A DNA stretch of 64,000 nucleotides, taken from NCBI GenBank assembly GCA_050874905.1, contig JBNMLP010000009.1, positions 53,968-117,967 on the forward strand, read 5' to 3'. A model generated the notes under the pieces. That model had not been told where the DNA came from. It ran no database searches and worked only from the letters and a program-made list of their open reading frames with translations. The stretch comes from NC2004 sp050874905. GTDB lineage: Bacteria > Bacillota > Clostridia > Lachnospirales > Lachnospiraceae. Within the stretch, counting starts at the first letter, position 1. Each line of letters begins with the position of its first letter. A program made the position numbers and the translations under genes. Shown piece by piece: positions 8,880 through 17,365 of the stretch.

Positions 8880-11372
8880 TTAGTCCTCACTTCCCGCCTG
8901 TAGTCTGTCACACATGCTCTCGCATAGCTGCATGACATCCTCCATCGCCACATCAGCGACATAGGCGTATAAAAGCTTCATTCCTTCTTTCAACTCTTCC
9001 GGAATCACATATTGCTTTAATTCTTCCATTTTTTCATCCACATATTCCAGATCAAACTGTTCCATCTGCTCCCGGATCTGCATCAGACATGACACCCATT
9101 CGTTTTTCGTAAGCTGCTTTTTCCGACCCCCCTTTGTCTCCTCTGATTCTTTTTCTTCCTGCATCACCTTGTGGATCAGCTCTGGGGGCAGAAAATGATA
9201 AATCTCCCTGCAAATGGCAGGAAACTCAATCGGCTTTGCCACAAAACCATCCATGCCTGCCTCCTCAAATTCCTTTCTGGCATCCATCATGGCATTTGCC
9301 GTCAAAGCGATGATTGGCAGAGTCTGATATGCTTTTCCCGGAAGCTGCCGGATTTCTTTTGTTGCTTCAATTCCATCCATAACAGGCATCATATGATCCA
9401 TCAGCACCAGATCATATGCATGCTGCTTTACCATTTGCAATGCCTCAGCTCCATTACGCGCTGTTTCGATCTGCATTTTAAGCGGCCCCAGCAAAGCCTT
9501 TGCCACTACCAGATTCATATCATTATCATCAACCAACAGCACTCTCGCTTCCGGTGCTTCAAACATCCACTCTTTTGTTTCTTTCTTTTTATGTTTCTCC
9601 CGGGAAGGCTCAGCCTCTCTGATCGGCGTCCAGTCCTCTACCCTCTGCCGGATCGTAAAGAAAAAGGTGCTGCCCTCTCCGTATACACTATGCAGGGAAA
9701 TATCGCCTCCCATACGTTTTACCAGATCACGGGAAATAGCAAGTCCCAGTCCGGTGCCTTCTTTTTCCCGGTTTTTCTTCACATCTACCCGTTCAAAAGA
9801 ATCGAACAACACCTGCTGGTCTTCTTCTTTGATTCCCACTCCGGTATCCGCAACTGCAATATAAAGCTGCACCGCATTATCCGCCTGTTCCCGCTCTTCT
9901 AAGCGCACTGTCAGCTTCACCTGACCTTCTTCTGTATATTTGATCGCATTTCCCACCAGATTTACAATGACCTGACGCAGTCTTCCAGCATCTCCGATCA
10001 GACGGCATGGAAGGTTCTGGTCAAGATCGTAGATCAGAGTAACCGGACGGTCGCCGATGCGGTTTTCAAAGGTGACCTTCATGTCATAATAAAAGGAAAA
10101 TGTATCATATGGCTCTTCAAACAACTGCATTTTCCCGGATTCCATCTTGGAAAAATCCAATACATCATTGATGATCGCAAGCAGTGCCTGACCGGAATCC
10201 TGAATGTTCTGCAGGTATTCTTCTTCCTGTTCATCATGCTGTCTGCGTAGTAAAATTTCTGCAATGCCGACAATAGAATTCATCGGCGTACGGATTTCGT
10301 GAGAAATATTGGAAACAAAGGCACTTTTGGCACGATTTGCGGATTCCGCCTGTTCTACCAGTTCTTTCATGCGCTGGTTCTGCTCCATGATCTCCGTCAC
10401 ATCCACAACGGAAAGCATGTACCCCTGTACAACAGCATTGACTTTTAGTTCCTGTTCATGAATCCGGTAATGCCGGCCATCCCAGTCAAAATAAGTACCG
10501 TTGCGCTTAATAAAATCATAAATGCTCTGGTCGGTATAGTATCCCCGCTTCTTATGGATATGATTAGCGAGTGTCTCTGCTGCCGGATTCAGATAAAGGA
10601 AGTTGCGTTCTGTATCCGCTACGATCAAACCTTCTGTCAATTTCTGGATGATCGTATCTTTTGCATTCTGCACCGGATCAAATAATCCATAAATGATCAC
10701 AGCCAGACTCATGAACACACTGGCGAGCAGTATCCCAAGCGGGGTCGGATCATCTCCCTTGATCACGCCGAGCAGCCACATCGTCAGCAGGATCAATGGC
10801 GCCAGCACTGCACCGAGTAATGAGGCATGAAGCTGATATTTCAAATAATTGGGGCTGTTTCGTTTCTGCCGGAAAGAAATTCCTACCACGATCATATAAC
10901 CTGCAATCTCTGCGACCTGTGTGATCATGTAAAGATAATAAAGAGGGGCCGGCGTTGAAGACAAAATATGACCAGACAGATTCATATCAGACGGAGAAAG
11001 CCAGTATGCCCGGTAATAAAGATGATGCATTCCTATAGTACTGATCAGGATAAAAAAGGCCAGATTGACCAAAAACATAAGATTGATCAGCCAATCGGGA
11101 AGTTTGATCTTTTCCCATTTTAGAATGAAAAGGAGTGCAAAGAAATTGGCAAAACATTTGCCCAGATATTCCATCTTCCCAATCACAAGCATAGTTTCTA
11201 AACTTCCACCCATAATATAAAAACACTTTGCCACCAACGTCACCAGACAACAAGCGATCGCCATAAGGAGCGAGCTTTTATAATCGGTATCTTCTTTTCT
11301 TGAAATAACAAACATTAATAAAAATGCAATCGCCACACCGATCAAATGTATTGCTAACCAAGTCATTGCCAT
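8880..11372 (-). CDS. Hybrid sensor histidine kinase/response regulator
   Basis: This 830-residue sensor has, in order: seven membrane helices (about 1-232, of the histidine-kinase 7TM type), a PAS-like region (about 240-330), HisKA with SNISHEIRTPMNS (His 358), an HATPase domain (N-box 461-480, GVG 511-513, GTGLGL 539-544), a receiver domain (DD at 615-616, phospho-acceptor Asp about 659 in VLMDHMMPVMDG), and a C-terminal tail of about 110 residues rich in Glu and Lys. The tail lacks an evident His phosphotransfer motif. Signal output may go through another phosphotransfer protein. It heads a tight run with two MATE genes, manA and ptsI. No separate DNA-binding regulator is adjacent. Confidence 0.93.
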   Translation of the reverse strand: MAMTWLAIHLIGVAIAFLLMFVISRKEDTDYKSSLLMAIACCLVTLVAKCFYIMGGSLETMLVIGKMEYLGKCFANFFALLFILKWEKIKLPDWLINLMFLVNLAFFILISTIGMHHLYYRAYWLSPSDMNLSGHILSSTPAPLYYLYMITQVAEIAGYMIVVGISFRQKRNSPNYLKYQLHASLLGAVLAPLILLTMWLLGVIKGDDPTPLGILLASVFMSLAVIIYGLFDPVQNAKDTIIQKLTEGLIVADTERNFLYLNPAAETLANHIHKKRGYYTDQSIYDFIKRNGTYFDWDGRHYRIHEQELKVNAVVQGYMLSVVDVTEIMEQNQRMKELVEQAESANRAKSAFVSNISHEIRTPMNSIVGIAEILLRRQHDEQEEEYLQNIQDSGQALLAIINDVLDFSKMESGKMQLFEEPYDTFSFYYDMKVTFENRIGDRPVTLIYDLDQNLPCRLIGDAGRLRQVIVNLVGNAIKYTEEGQVKLTVRLEEREQADNAVQLYIAVADTGVGIKEEDQQVLFDSFERVDVKKNREKEGTGLGLAISRDLVKRMGGDISLHSVYGEGSTFFFTIRQRVEDWTPIREAEPSREKHKKKETKEWMFEAPEARVLLVDDNDMNLVVAKALLGPLKMQIETARNGAEALQMVKQHAYDLVLMDHMMPVMDGIEATKEIRQLPGKAYQTLPIIALTANAMMDARKEFEEAGMDGFVAKPIEFPAICREIYHFLPPELIHKVMQEEKESEETKGGRKKQLTKNEWVSCLMQIREQMEQFDLEYVDEKMEELKQYVIPEELKEGMKLLYAYVADVAMEDVMQLCESMCDRLQAGSED

Positions 11373-11419
11373 ATCCTCACCCTCTTCCCGAACAATTTAA
11401 TTTTTCGACTCATGTTTTC

Positions 11420-11425
11420 ATTTTA
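11420..11425 (-). promoter_or_regulatory. Candidate -10 box for the hybrid kinase operon
   Basis: TAAAAT lies 48 nt before the kinase ATG on the minus strand, with a TG-like context (TATGATAAAAT). No good -35 box is seen, so this is a weak call. Confidence 0.3.
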
Positions 11426-11518
11426 TCATAATTCGGGGGATTATGACACTAATAGATTGGTTTTACATTTATTTTCTATTTGCGATATGCTATTATGATG
11501 ATAAGATTTCACGCTTTT

Positions 11519-13222
11519 CTAATGTTTCGGGGACAGGGCAGACAGGCGGACAAACTCATTCTTTGTGTAGGGGTTCAATAATACCAGACCCGCTATTGTG
11601 ATTATAATTCCAAATATTATTCCTACAAAAATCCCCTTTGTTCCCACACCATATGTCTCATTCCAATAATAGGATGGCAGGAATGAAAGGAGTGTACCTA
11701 TAATAATCGGGGGAATAAAACGCAATGTATTCTTATACCGCAGGCATTTGACAATTTCCTGCTCCGTCATTCCAATTAACCGCAGGCTGCGGATCGCCCT
11801 TGCGTTTTCCTCTCCTTCTGCCTGAATGCGGAAATAAATCAGTAAAAAATCTGCGCTCAACATAAGAGCAATTACAAAAAACATCAGAAAAATAAGGAAT
11901 TCCCCAGATTTTCTGGCATCCGAATAACTTTCAATTTTGGAAGTTGCACGACAATAATACGCTTCCGCTTCATCCACTTGATTTTTATCCCGCAGATACT
12001 CATTCACAGCACGTACTCCATCATAAGAATTTTCCCATTGTTCAAATAAAAACAAGTGTGCCACACCAGTCCAATATCCTGCATCTTCTTTGATCTTCTC
12101 AAAATCTGAATTACTGACAATCACTGTCCGGTCTGCAAAAGCGGGATTTTGATTCCATAAAATCTGCACATCGTGTCCCACAGAATAGAGTTTTTCCTTT
12201 TCACCACAAGTGATTTCCGGAATTTCTGACAAGTCATGCTCATACCCATCCTGCAAATCATACTGAAAAAGATTCAAAAACTGTCCTTCTTCAATCTGGT
12301 AATCACACTGGAAATATTGATTTACTTCCTCAACAGGGAAAAAATTAAGATTTGTGCTTCTTATATATGGAATCTGTATACTTTTCCTGACTGTCACTTC
12401 GTTTTCCTTTAAAATTTCTGTTATTGACTCTTCCGGCACCGTGTTCATTCCATATATTTCAGAATATACCATATCATACGGCGCATAGCTTCCAGCGTCC
12501 CGTTGAAATACAAGAGACATCATCACACAAACGCTTACCAACATAACAGAACAGGTTGCAATCAATGCAGCAAACAAATACCGGAACCCCCATTCTTTAT
12601 TATGTCTCCGCAAGAAAGACCATTCTACCATATGCCGTTTCATGTAAACAGGATGTAACCGGCATAACATCCGGTAAAACCGCCCCTTTTTTTCTAAATG
12701 ATACTGTGCCTTTATCAGAACACCAATCCTTTCACGCAATAGACTCCCTACATTTAAAACAAATGTAAGACCGATGACCACTGCATAAAGTATAATTGTT
12801 ATTTTATAAGGTCTGAGGCTAAGTCTCCAATGTACCCCCTCAACACCAATCCCATATTGAATGACTGCAAAAAACACCACTGACAAAACAGTTCCTATCA
12901 TCAGTGCTGCCACCAGTGCCAGTATTGCAATCAACGCATTTTCCAAAAACATATTCCAAAAAGCTTCTTTTCGACTCATCCCCAACGAAAACATAATACC
13001 ATATTCCCGTTTCCTTGACGCAAGAAACACCTGACATGATACTGGAAGGAAAAACACAAGGAACAGCGCTGCCAATATACTTGGAAAATAAATATTGCTG
13101 GATATAAGTGAATTCACAACTCTCCCATTCATAAAAGTTTCATTCGTGAGAATTGCTATAAAACAGAAAAACAATGCCGCCGCAAACAGATTGCAAAAAA
13201 AATAGATCCGATACTTGCTAAA
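11519..13222 (-). pseudogene. FtsX/BceB-type ABC permease, 3' part of a gene split by a transposon
   Basis: This part encodes the bulk of an ABC exporter permease of the FtsX/BceB/VraG kind: a hydrophobic start (KYRIYFFCNLFAAALFFCF), a block of helices with RKREYGIMFSLGMSRKEAF, a long extracytoplasmic domain, and two or three C-terminal helices with RSLRLIGMTEQEIVKCLRY. The true first 16 codons lie 3.3 kb away at 16571-16524, on the other side of the transposon. Joining ANFS to KYRIYFF restores one frame of 581 aa. An in-frame GTG at 13249 inside the transposon end could allow a near-full-length product, but no good ribosome binding site precedes it. Partner ATPase: 16558-17319. Confidence 0.88.
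13217..13222. repeat. Target site duplication, left copy
   Basis: GCTAAA (plus strand) directly abuts the left transposon end TGTCA. The same six bases follow the right end at 16524-16529. Confidence 0.9.
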
Positions 13223-13249
13223 TGTCACGCGTCGAATTATTGTTCCCAC
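13223..13249 (+). repeat. Left terminal inverted repeat of the transposon
   Basis: It begins TGTCACGCG and matches the reverse complement of 16497-16523 at roughly 16 of 27 positions, including the first five bases and CAC at the inner end. Confidence 0.8.
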
Positions 13250-13259
13250 CTACGGCAGC

Positions 13260-13272
13260 TTTACCGCAGATT
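13260..13272 (+). repeat. Left subterminal 13-mer, candidate transposase binding site
   Basis: TTTACCGCAGATT begins 37 nt inside the left end and recurs inverted at 16409-16421. Confidence 0.65.
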
Positions 13273-13305
13273 AAATCCGACATTTCCTTCATATTGTCTA
13301 TCTTA

Positions 13306-13334
13306 ACGTGCTGTTTTTTACGGCACGTTTTTTT
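13306..13334 (+). terminator. Plus-strand hairpin with T run inside the left transposon end
   Basis: ACGTGC pairs with GCACGT, followed by seven T. It would stop transcripts entering from the left before they reach the transposon genes, which is a common protective feature in insertion sequences. Confidence 0.6.
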
Positions 13335-13391
13335 CTGTCCTCTTGACCATTTCCCATCTTTCCCATATAGTCTTTTCGTAACCAATAGAAA

Positions 13392-13432
13392 AAGAGAAAG
13401 AACAGCCCCTCCTACAGTTCGTTCTTTCTCTT
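13392..13432. repeat. 12-bp perfect inverted repeat in the transposon leader
   Basis: AAGAGAAAGAAC and GTTCTTTCTCTT are separated by 17 nt. There is no long T run on either side. It may be an RNA hairpin or regulator site before the first transposon gene. The rest of 13273-13534 shows no gene; short direct repeats of TGTTATGCAA at about 13520 and 13553 lie near the first ORF start. Confidence 0.55.
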
Positions 13433-13534
13433 CACCAATTCAAGTGCTGCAAAAGCAGGTCCGGTGCAGGGTCATGCCCTAATAAATGGTTACCTGTCCT
13501 ATAAGCAGTCACTTCGCATTGTTATGCAACTGTT

Positions 13535-14167
13535 ATGATAAGAAAAAACTTACTGTTATGCAAGATAATTCGTATAAAAACTTCATCAAAATTTCTTTTT
13601 GATTCCTATATGGCGCTGTTCCAGCCCCGTCTGGAGACCTGTCCCATCTGCGGGAGTACCGGAAACTGCCACATCCATGACTACTACGGCAGATCCATCA
13701 TTGATTTCAAAGCTGGCAAACAGGAGAAATCAGATCTATGCGTCCTCCGGGTTTTCTGTGACAGCTGTAACCATGCACATGCCATCCTTCCCGATGTCAT
13801 TATCCCTTACTCCAGCTACAGCCTGTTCTTTGTCCTGCGCATACTCGGCGAATACTTTGCCGGACTTTACACCATTGAACAGCTCTGTGAAAGGTATGGA
13901 ATCTCCCAAAACCAGCTTTTCAAATGGGTTGCCCTTTTCAAAGCCCACAAGAAGGAATGGCTTGGTATTCTGGTTGATGCGGAAACTTCCGATCTTTCAT
14001 TCCTGAAAAACCTTGCAGCTGCTGGCAGCTACTCATCCTTCTCCATGGAGTTTATCCGGCGCTCATCGCGCTCCTTCCTCCAGTCGCACCGGAATCCCAT
14101 ACTGGCATCTCCCAAAAACGCACGGTATCATCAGACTGTTTTTGCTCCGGATATCTCCATCTTCTGA
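13535..14167 (+). CDS. DUF6431-like zinc-ribbon protein of the transposon
   Basis: This protein of up to 210 residues has a zinc-ribbon-like pair of motifs: CPIC at 36-39 and CDSC at 75-78, followed by HAH. A helical region with CERYGISQNQLFKWVALFK then looks like a helix-turn-helix. From memory of similar loci it resembles DUF6431 proteins found beside transposases in Lachnospiraceae. Its role is not established. By position and zinc-plus-HTH design it could be a target-selection or DNA-binding subunit. Neither ATG 13535 nor ATG 13610 (MALFQPRLETC) has a clear ribosome binding site; the later one better fits the start of the conserved part. It ends 75 nt before the transposase. Confidence 0.75.
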   Translation: MIRKNLLLCKIIRIKTSSKFLFDSYMALFQPRLETCPICGSTGNCHIHDYYGRSIIDFKAGKQEKSDLCVLRVFCDSCNHAHAILPDVIIPYSSYSLFFVLRILGEYFAGLYTIEQLCERYGISQNQLFKWVALFKAHKKEWLGILVDAETSDLSFLKNLAAAGSYSSFSMEFIRRSSRSFLQSHRNPILASPKNARYHQTVFAPDISIF

Positions 14168-14242
14168 CCACACGACCATTGGATGGTGGATAGTGGTTTC
14201 TCCGCTTATGATAAAGAAAACATAAGAAGGAGGACTTTTTCC

Positions 14243-15511
14243 ATGAGCAAAGATACTGAAACAACCAGACATGATGCTGAAGTGGCCCAGTTCCGCTTCG
14301 CACTCATCGCCCCTGTCGTCCAGGGGCTTTTTCCTGATGCATCGGCTACTGCCTACTACAAACGTGTCACTGCATCTCCCCTGACCCTTCCGGACGGTTC
14401 CACTGTCACCTACAGCTACAAAACGCTGGAAAAGTGGAAATCTCTCTACAACACCGGCGGACTGGATGCCCTGATGCCAAATGTAAGGTCTGATAAGGGC
14501 ATTCCGCGTGCCTTAAATGAGGATGCCATCGCTGAGATCTACCGCATCAAGGAAGAACACCCACGCATGAATGCCACGCAGATCCATGATCATCTGATCC
14601 GCGAATCATTTATCCCGGCTACGGTCAGCGTTGACTGCGTCCAGCGCTTTATAAGACACAATGATCTCAAAGCTGCCAGAAATCCCAACCTCCGCGACCG
14701 TAAAGCATACGAGGAAGATGAATTCGGAAAGATCTGGCAGGCTGATACCTGCTATCTTCCGCACATCACTGAGGACGGGCAGACAAGACGCGTCTACTGT
14801 ATCATGATCATTGACGACCATTCCAGACTTCTGGTGGGAGGCGAACTGTTCTACAATGATAATGCCTGCAACTTCCAGAAGGTGTTGAAAGACGCCATTG
14901 CCACCTACGGAATTCCCGATAAACTCTATGTAGACAATGGCTGCAGCTACTCCAATGAGCAGCTTTCCATGATCTGTGTGTCCCTCGGCATCCTGCTCTT
15001 GCATACAAAAATCCGTGACGGGGCCAGCAAGGGCAAGGTAGAACGGCATTTCCGCACGCTCAAGGAACGCTGGCTTTATACCCTGGATATCAGTGCGATC
15101 ACTTCCCTGTCACAGTTCAATGGAATGCTCAAAGACTACATGCGTTCCTACAACACCACCTTTCATAGAGGCATTGACACAGTCCCTCTGGAGCGTTATC
15201 AGAACTCCAAGGACCATCCAAGGAAGCCGCAGTCCAGACAGTGGCTCGATGACTGTTTTTACAACCGCATCACGCGTAAGGTCCGCAAGGATTCCACCAT
15301 CACCATCGACAAGGTCTGCTATGATGTCCCCATGCAGTTCATCTCTGCAAAAGTGGATATCCGCTATCTTCCGGATGACATGACTTCTGCCTACATCCTC
15401 TTTGATGACCAGAAGTTCCCCATCCGCCAGACGAACCGCAATGACAACTGCCACACGAAGCGGAACAATCTTCCGGCAATTGATTATTCAAAGGCAGGAG
15501 GTGAATCCTGA
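14243..15511 (+). CDS. DDE-type transposase (Mu/Tn552-like)
   Basis: This 422-residue recombinase has an N-terminal DNA-binding region with two helix-turn-helix-like parts (about 30-145), then an RNase H-like integrase core. The catalytic triad can be placed at Asp168 (WQADTCYLP), Asp231 (YVDNGCSY) and Glu267 (GKVERHF). The C-terminal part (about 320-420) is a Mu-C-like beta domain. ATG 14243 has AAGGAGG nine bases upstream; an open extension upstream is rejected. It would cut and join the TGTCA ends. Its stop codon overlaps the start of the ATPase (TGATG), so the two are co-translated. Confidence 0.93.
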   Translation: MSKDTETTRHDAEVAQFRFALIAPVVQGLFPDASATAYYKRVTASPLTLPDGSTVTYSYKTLEKWKSLYNTGGLDALMPNVRSDKGIPRALNEDAIAEIYRIKEEHPRMNATQIHDHLIRESFIPATVSVDCVQRFIRHNDLKAARNPNLRDRKAYEEDEFGKIWQADTCYLPHITEDGQTRRVYCIMIIDDHSRLLVGGELFYNDNACNFQKVLKDAIATYGIPDKLYVDNGCSYSNEQLSMICVSLGILLLHTKIRDGASKGKVERHFRTLKERWLYTLDISAITSLSQFNGMLKDYMRSYNTTFHRGIDTVPLERYQNSKDHPRKPQSRQWLDDCFYNRITRKVRKDSTITIDKVCYDVPMQFISAKVDIRYLPDDMTSAYILFDDQKFPIRQTNRNDNCHTKRNNLPAIDYSKAGGES

Positions 15512-16317
15512 TGTACAACTCCTACTATGGTCTGTCTTTCAATCCATTTGACAAACAGCAGCTGAAAGAGAAAGACCACTTCATTTCCAGGGACTTTACC
15601 GAGATGACCAACCGGCTGAACTATCTCAAGGATATCCGGGGCATCGGTGTGTTTACTGCCAGACCCGGAATGGGAAAGTCTTACGCCCTGCGCTGTTTTG
15701 CAGCAGGCTTAAATCCCAGCCTGTACCACATGGAATACTTGTGCCTCTCCACAATCAGCGTTGCCGACTTTTACAAACAGCTTTGCGCCATCCTCGGTGT
15801 CTCCGACAAAGGCGGTAAGACCGGCATGTTTCAGGCGATTCAGGAACAGATCACCTATCTCTACAGGGAGAAACGCCAGCCGCTCCTCCTCGCCATTGAT
15901 GAAGCCCAGTACCTGAACACCGGCATTCTCAATGACATCAAGATGCTCATGAACTACGGCTACGACTCCGTGAACTACTTTACGCTGATCCTGTGCGGGG
16001 AAACACATCTCAACGACACGCTCCGCAAGCCGGTACACGAGGCACTGCGCCAGCGGATCACCGTCCATTACAACTATGCCGGGCTGTCCGATGACGAAGT
16101 TTCAAAATACATCCTGCATAAGATCCAGCTGGCAGGAGCTGCTTCAACGATCATTGATCCGGCGGCACTTGCTGCCGTGCACAGCTTTACGCAGGGTAAT
16201 CCGCGTCTCATTGACAACCTGATGACGGATGCCCTGACCATCGGCTCCCAGCAGGACAAGAAAGTCATTAATGCCGAGATCATCCGTGCGGCTGTAGACA
16301 ATCAAGGACTTTATTGA
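15511..16317 (+). CDS. AAA+ ATPase of the transposon (ExeA/TniB-like)
   Basis: This 268-residue ATPase has a Walker A motif ARPGMGKS (50-57) and Walker B LLLAIDEAQ (Asp130, Glu131), then a sensor region and a winged-helix-like C-terminus. The N-terminus YYGLSFNPFDK is typical of ExeA/TniB-type proteins. By analogy to MuB, TnsC and TniB it would bind target DNA and activate the transposase. GGAGGT lies eight bases before ATG 15511, and the start overlaps the transposase stop. Confidence 0.92.
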   Translation: MYNSYYGLSFNPFDKQQLKEKDHFISRDFTEMTNRLNYLKDIRGIGVFTARPGMGKSYALRCFAAGLNPSLYHMEYLCLSTISVADFYKQLCAILGVSDKGGKTGMFQAIQEQITYLYREKRQPLLLAIDEAQYLNTGILNDIKMLMNYGYDSVNYFTLILCGETHLNDTLRKPVHEALRQRITVHYNYAGLSDDEVSKYILHKIQLAGAASTIIDPAALAAVHSFTQGNPRLIDNLMTDALTIGSQQDKKVINAEIIRAAVDNQGLY

Positions 16318-16340
16318 TGAAGTTTTCAAAGTACGTTTTT

Positions 16341-16370
16341 AAGGCTGTGACTCCTGTCATAGCCTTATTT
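16341..16370 (+). terminator. Hairpin after the transposon ATPase gene
   Basis: AAGGCTGTGAC pairs with GTCATAGCCTT around a 4-nt loop, with a short T-rich tail. It lies 24 nt past the ATPase stop and probably ends the transposon transcript. Confidence 0.65.
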
Positions 16371-16408
16371 CAAAAGCAGCACAGCTGCTCCTCAAACAGG
16401 GCTACGAC

Positions 16409-16421
16409 AATCTGCGGTAAA
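16409..16421 (-). repeat. Right subterminal 13-mer, candidate transposase binding site
   Basis: It is an inverted copy of TTTACCGCAGATT. A related TTGCCGCAGA (inverted) lies at 16433-16442. The segment 16318-16523 otherwise holds no credible gene and includes a GTGCCG/CGGCAC hairpin at 16443-16457. Confidence 0.65.
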
Positions 16422-16496
16422 CCCGCTGAGAGTCTGCGGCAAGTGCCGATACGGCACAATCGGAGAGGTGTTTCCACCGAAATCAAAGCACGGTTT

Positions 16497-16523
16497 GTGC
16501 CTCCCACAATGTGCCGTCTGACA
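16497..16523 (-). repeat. Right terminal inverted repeat of the transposon
   Basis: Read inward on the minus strand it starts TGTCAGACGGCAC and pairs with 13223-13249. Confidence 0.8.
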
Positions 16524-16529
16524 GCTAAA
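16524..16529. repeat. Target site duplication, right copy
   Basis: GCTAAA directly follows the right end TGACA and equals 13217-13222. Confidence 0.9.
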
Positions 16530-16571
16530 ATTCGCCCGTAGCATTTTCCGGGATATCTCATAAAATGTCAT
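16524..16571 (-). pseudogene. 5' fragment of the split ABC permease gene
   Basis: ATG 16571 opens a 16-codon stub, MTFYEISRKMLRANFS, that runs straight into the transposon end. GGAGGT lies seven bases before the ATG, inside the end of the ATPase gene, and the two genes overlap by 14 nt. This coupled start is the normal layout for ABC pairs of this kind. The last two codons (TTTAGC) are the target duplication. The frame matches the larger part at 13222-11519. Confidence 0.85.
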
Positions 16572-17319
16572 CCTGCTCACCTCCCAGATGGCACCACATT
16601 TTTAAAACATCCTCCCGAAATGCTGCATTACTCCCCTGCTTTTTCACCTCACATTCCAGTTTTCCATCTTGCAGCAAAAGAACCCGATTGCAAAAAGATG
16701 CCACATATGCATCATGTGTTACAAGCAGAAAAGTGCTTCCAAATTTCCGGTTCATCTGTACCATACACTGCATGACATCCCCCGTAGTTTTCATATCCAG
16801 ACTTCCAGTCGGTTCATCTCCAAAAATTATCTCTGGCTCATTAATCAACGCTCTTCCAATTGCCACACGCTGTTTCTGACCACCAGACAGTTCCTCTATA
16901 CCCTTATCCTCCAGTCCTCTAATATCAAGTTCTCCCATAATTTTACTCAGGGCTTCTTTCTGTTCTGAATCCTCTCTTTTATCCAAAATTAAGGGCAATA
17001 GGATATTTTCTTTTACAGTCAGGCTCTCCAGTAATTGAAAATCCTGAAATATCATGCCCATATGCACCCGGCGAAAATATGCCATTTTCTCCTGTGTTAA
17101 CCTAGTAAAATCTTCGTCTCCTATTTTTACATCTCCAACATCTGGAACTTCCACTCCCGTCAACACATGAAGGAGTGTTGTCTTTCCACTGCCAGATGGT
17201 CCCATTATAGCTATCATTTCCCCTCTGGCAATCTTTAAATTTATATCATGTAAAACGGCGATGGTGCTTCCCGATGACCGATAACTTTTTGATACATTAC
17301 TTGCTTTTAGCGCGTACAT
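16558..17319 (-). CDS. ABC transporter ATP-binding protein (BceA/LolD type)
   Basis: This 253-residue ATPase has Walker A GPSGSGKTT, Q-loop IFQDFQLL, signature LSGGQKQR, Walker B IIFGDEP and the H-loop THD. It is the partner of the FtsX-like permease and would power export or antibiotic-peptide removal. AGGAGG precedes ATG 17319. It has intact key residues, but its permease is now interrupted, so it is probably without a partner unless the truncated permease is made. A palindrome upstream may be an operator. Confidence 0.93.
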   Translation of the reverse strand: MYALKASNVSKSYRSSGSTIAVLHDINLKIARGEMIAIMGPSGSGKTTLLHVLTGVEVPDVGDVKIGDEDFTRLTQEKMAYFRRVHMGMIFQDFQLLESLTVKENILLPLILDKREDSEQKEALSKIMGELDIRGLEDKGIEELSGGQKQRVAIGRALINEPEIIFGDEPTGSLDMKTTGDVMQCMVQMNRKFGSTFLLVTHDAYVASFCNRVLLLQDGKLECEVKKQGSNAAFREDVLKMWCHLGGEQDDIL

Positions 17320-17365
17320 AAAATCCTCCTAAGCATTGTGATAGCATCGTCTTACCCTTCTCCCC

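Larger units (their letters stand above)
13223..16523 (+). mobile_element. Three-gene DDE/AAA+ transposon (3,301 bp) inserted in an ABC permease gene
   Basis: The boundaries are seen directly: TGTCA...TGACA termini, imperfect terminal inverted repeats of about 27 bp, and a 6-bp direct repeat GCTAAA on both sides. It carries three plus-strand genes, a DUF6431-like zinc ribbon protein, a DDE transposase and an AAA+ ATPase. TGTCA ends and a transposase-plus-ATPase pair are known from the Tn552/Tn5053/Tn402 branch of the Mu/Tn7-like superfamily, which typically makes 5-7 bp duplications. Both disrupted gene ends are still in frame, so the insertion looks recent. No passenger genes are present, so it behaves as an insertion sequence. 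Confidence 0.93.

Noticed and set aside
7538..8962. N-terminal extension of the second MATE gene
   Set aside because: It overlaps the end of the hybrid kinase; the start at 8875 has a ribosome binding site and a typical MATE N-terminus.
9171..9902. Long plus-strand frame (243 codons) inside the hybrid kinase gene
   Set aside because: It is opposite a clear kinase domain and has odd composition rich in His, Phe and Cys; a shadow frame.
16314..16541. Plus-strand open frame after the transposon ATPase gene
   Set aside because: It runs through the terminator hairpin and the right transposon end; no ribosome binding site and no recognisable protein pattern.
16370..16580. Minus-strand frames at the right transposon end
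   Set aside because: Only the first 16 codons are host permease; the rest reads into transposon end sequence.
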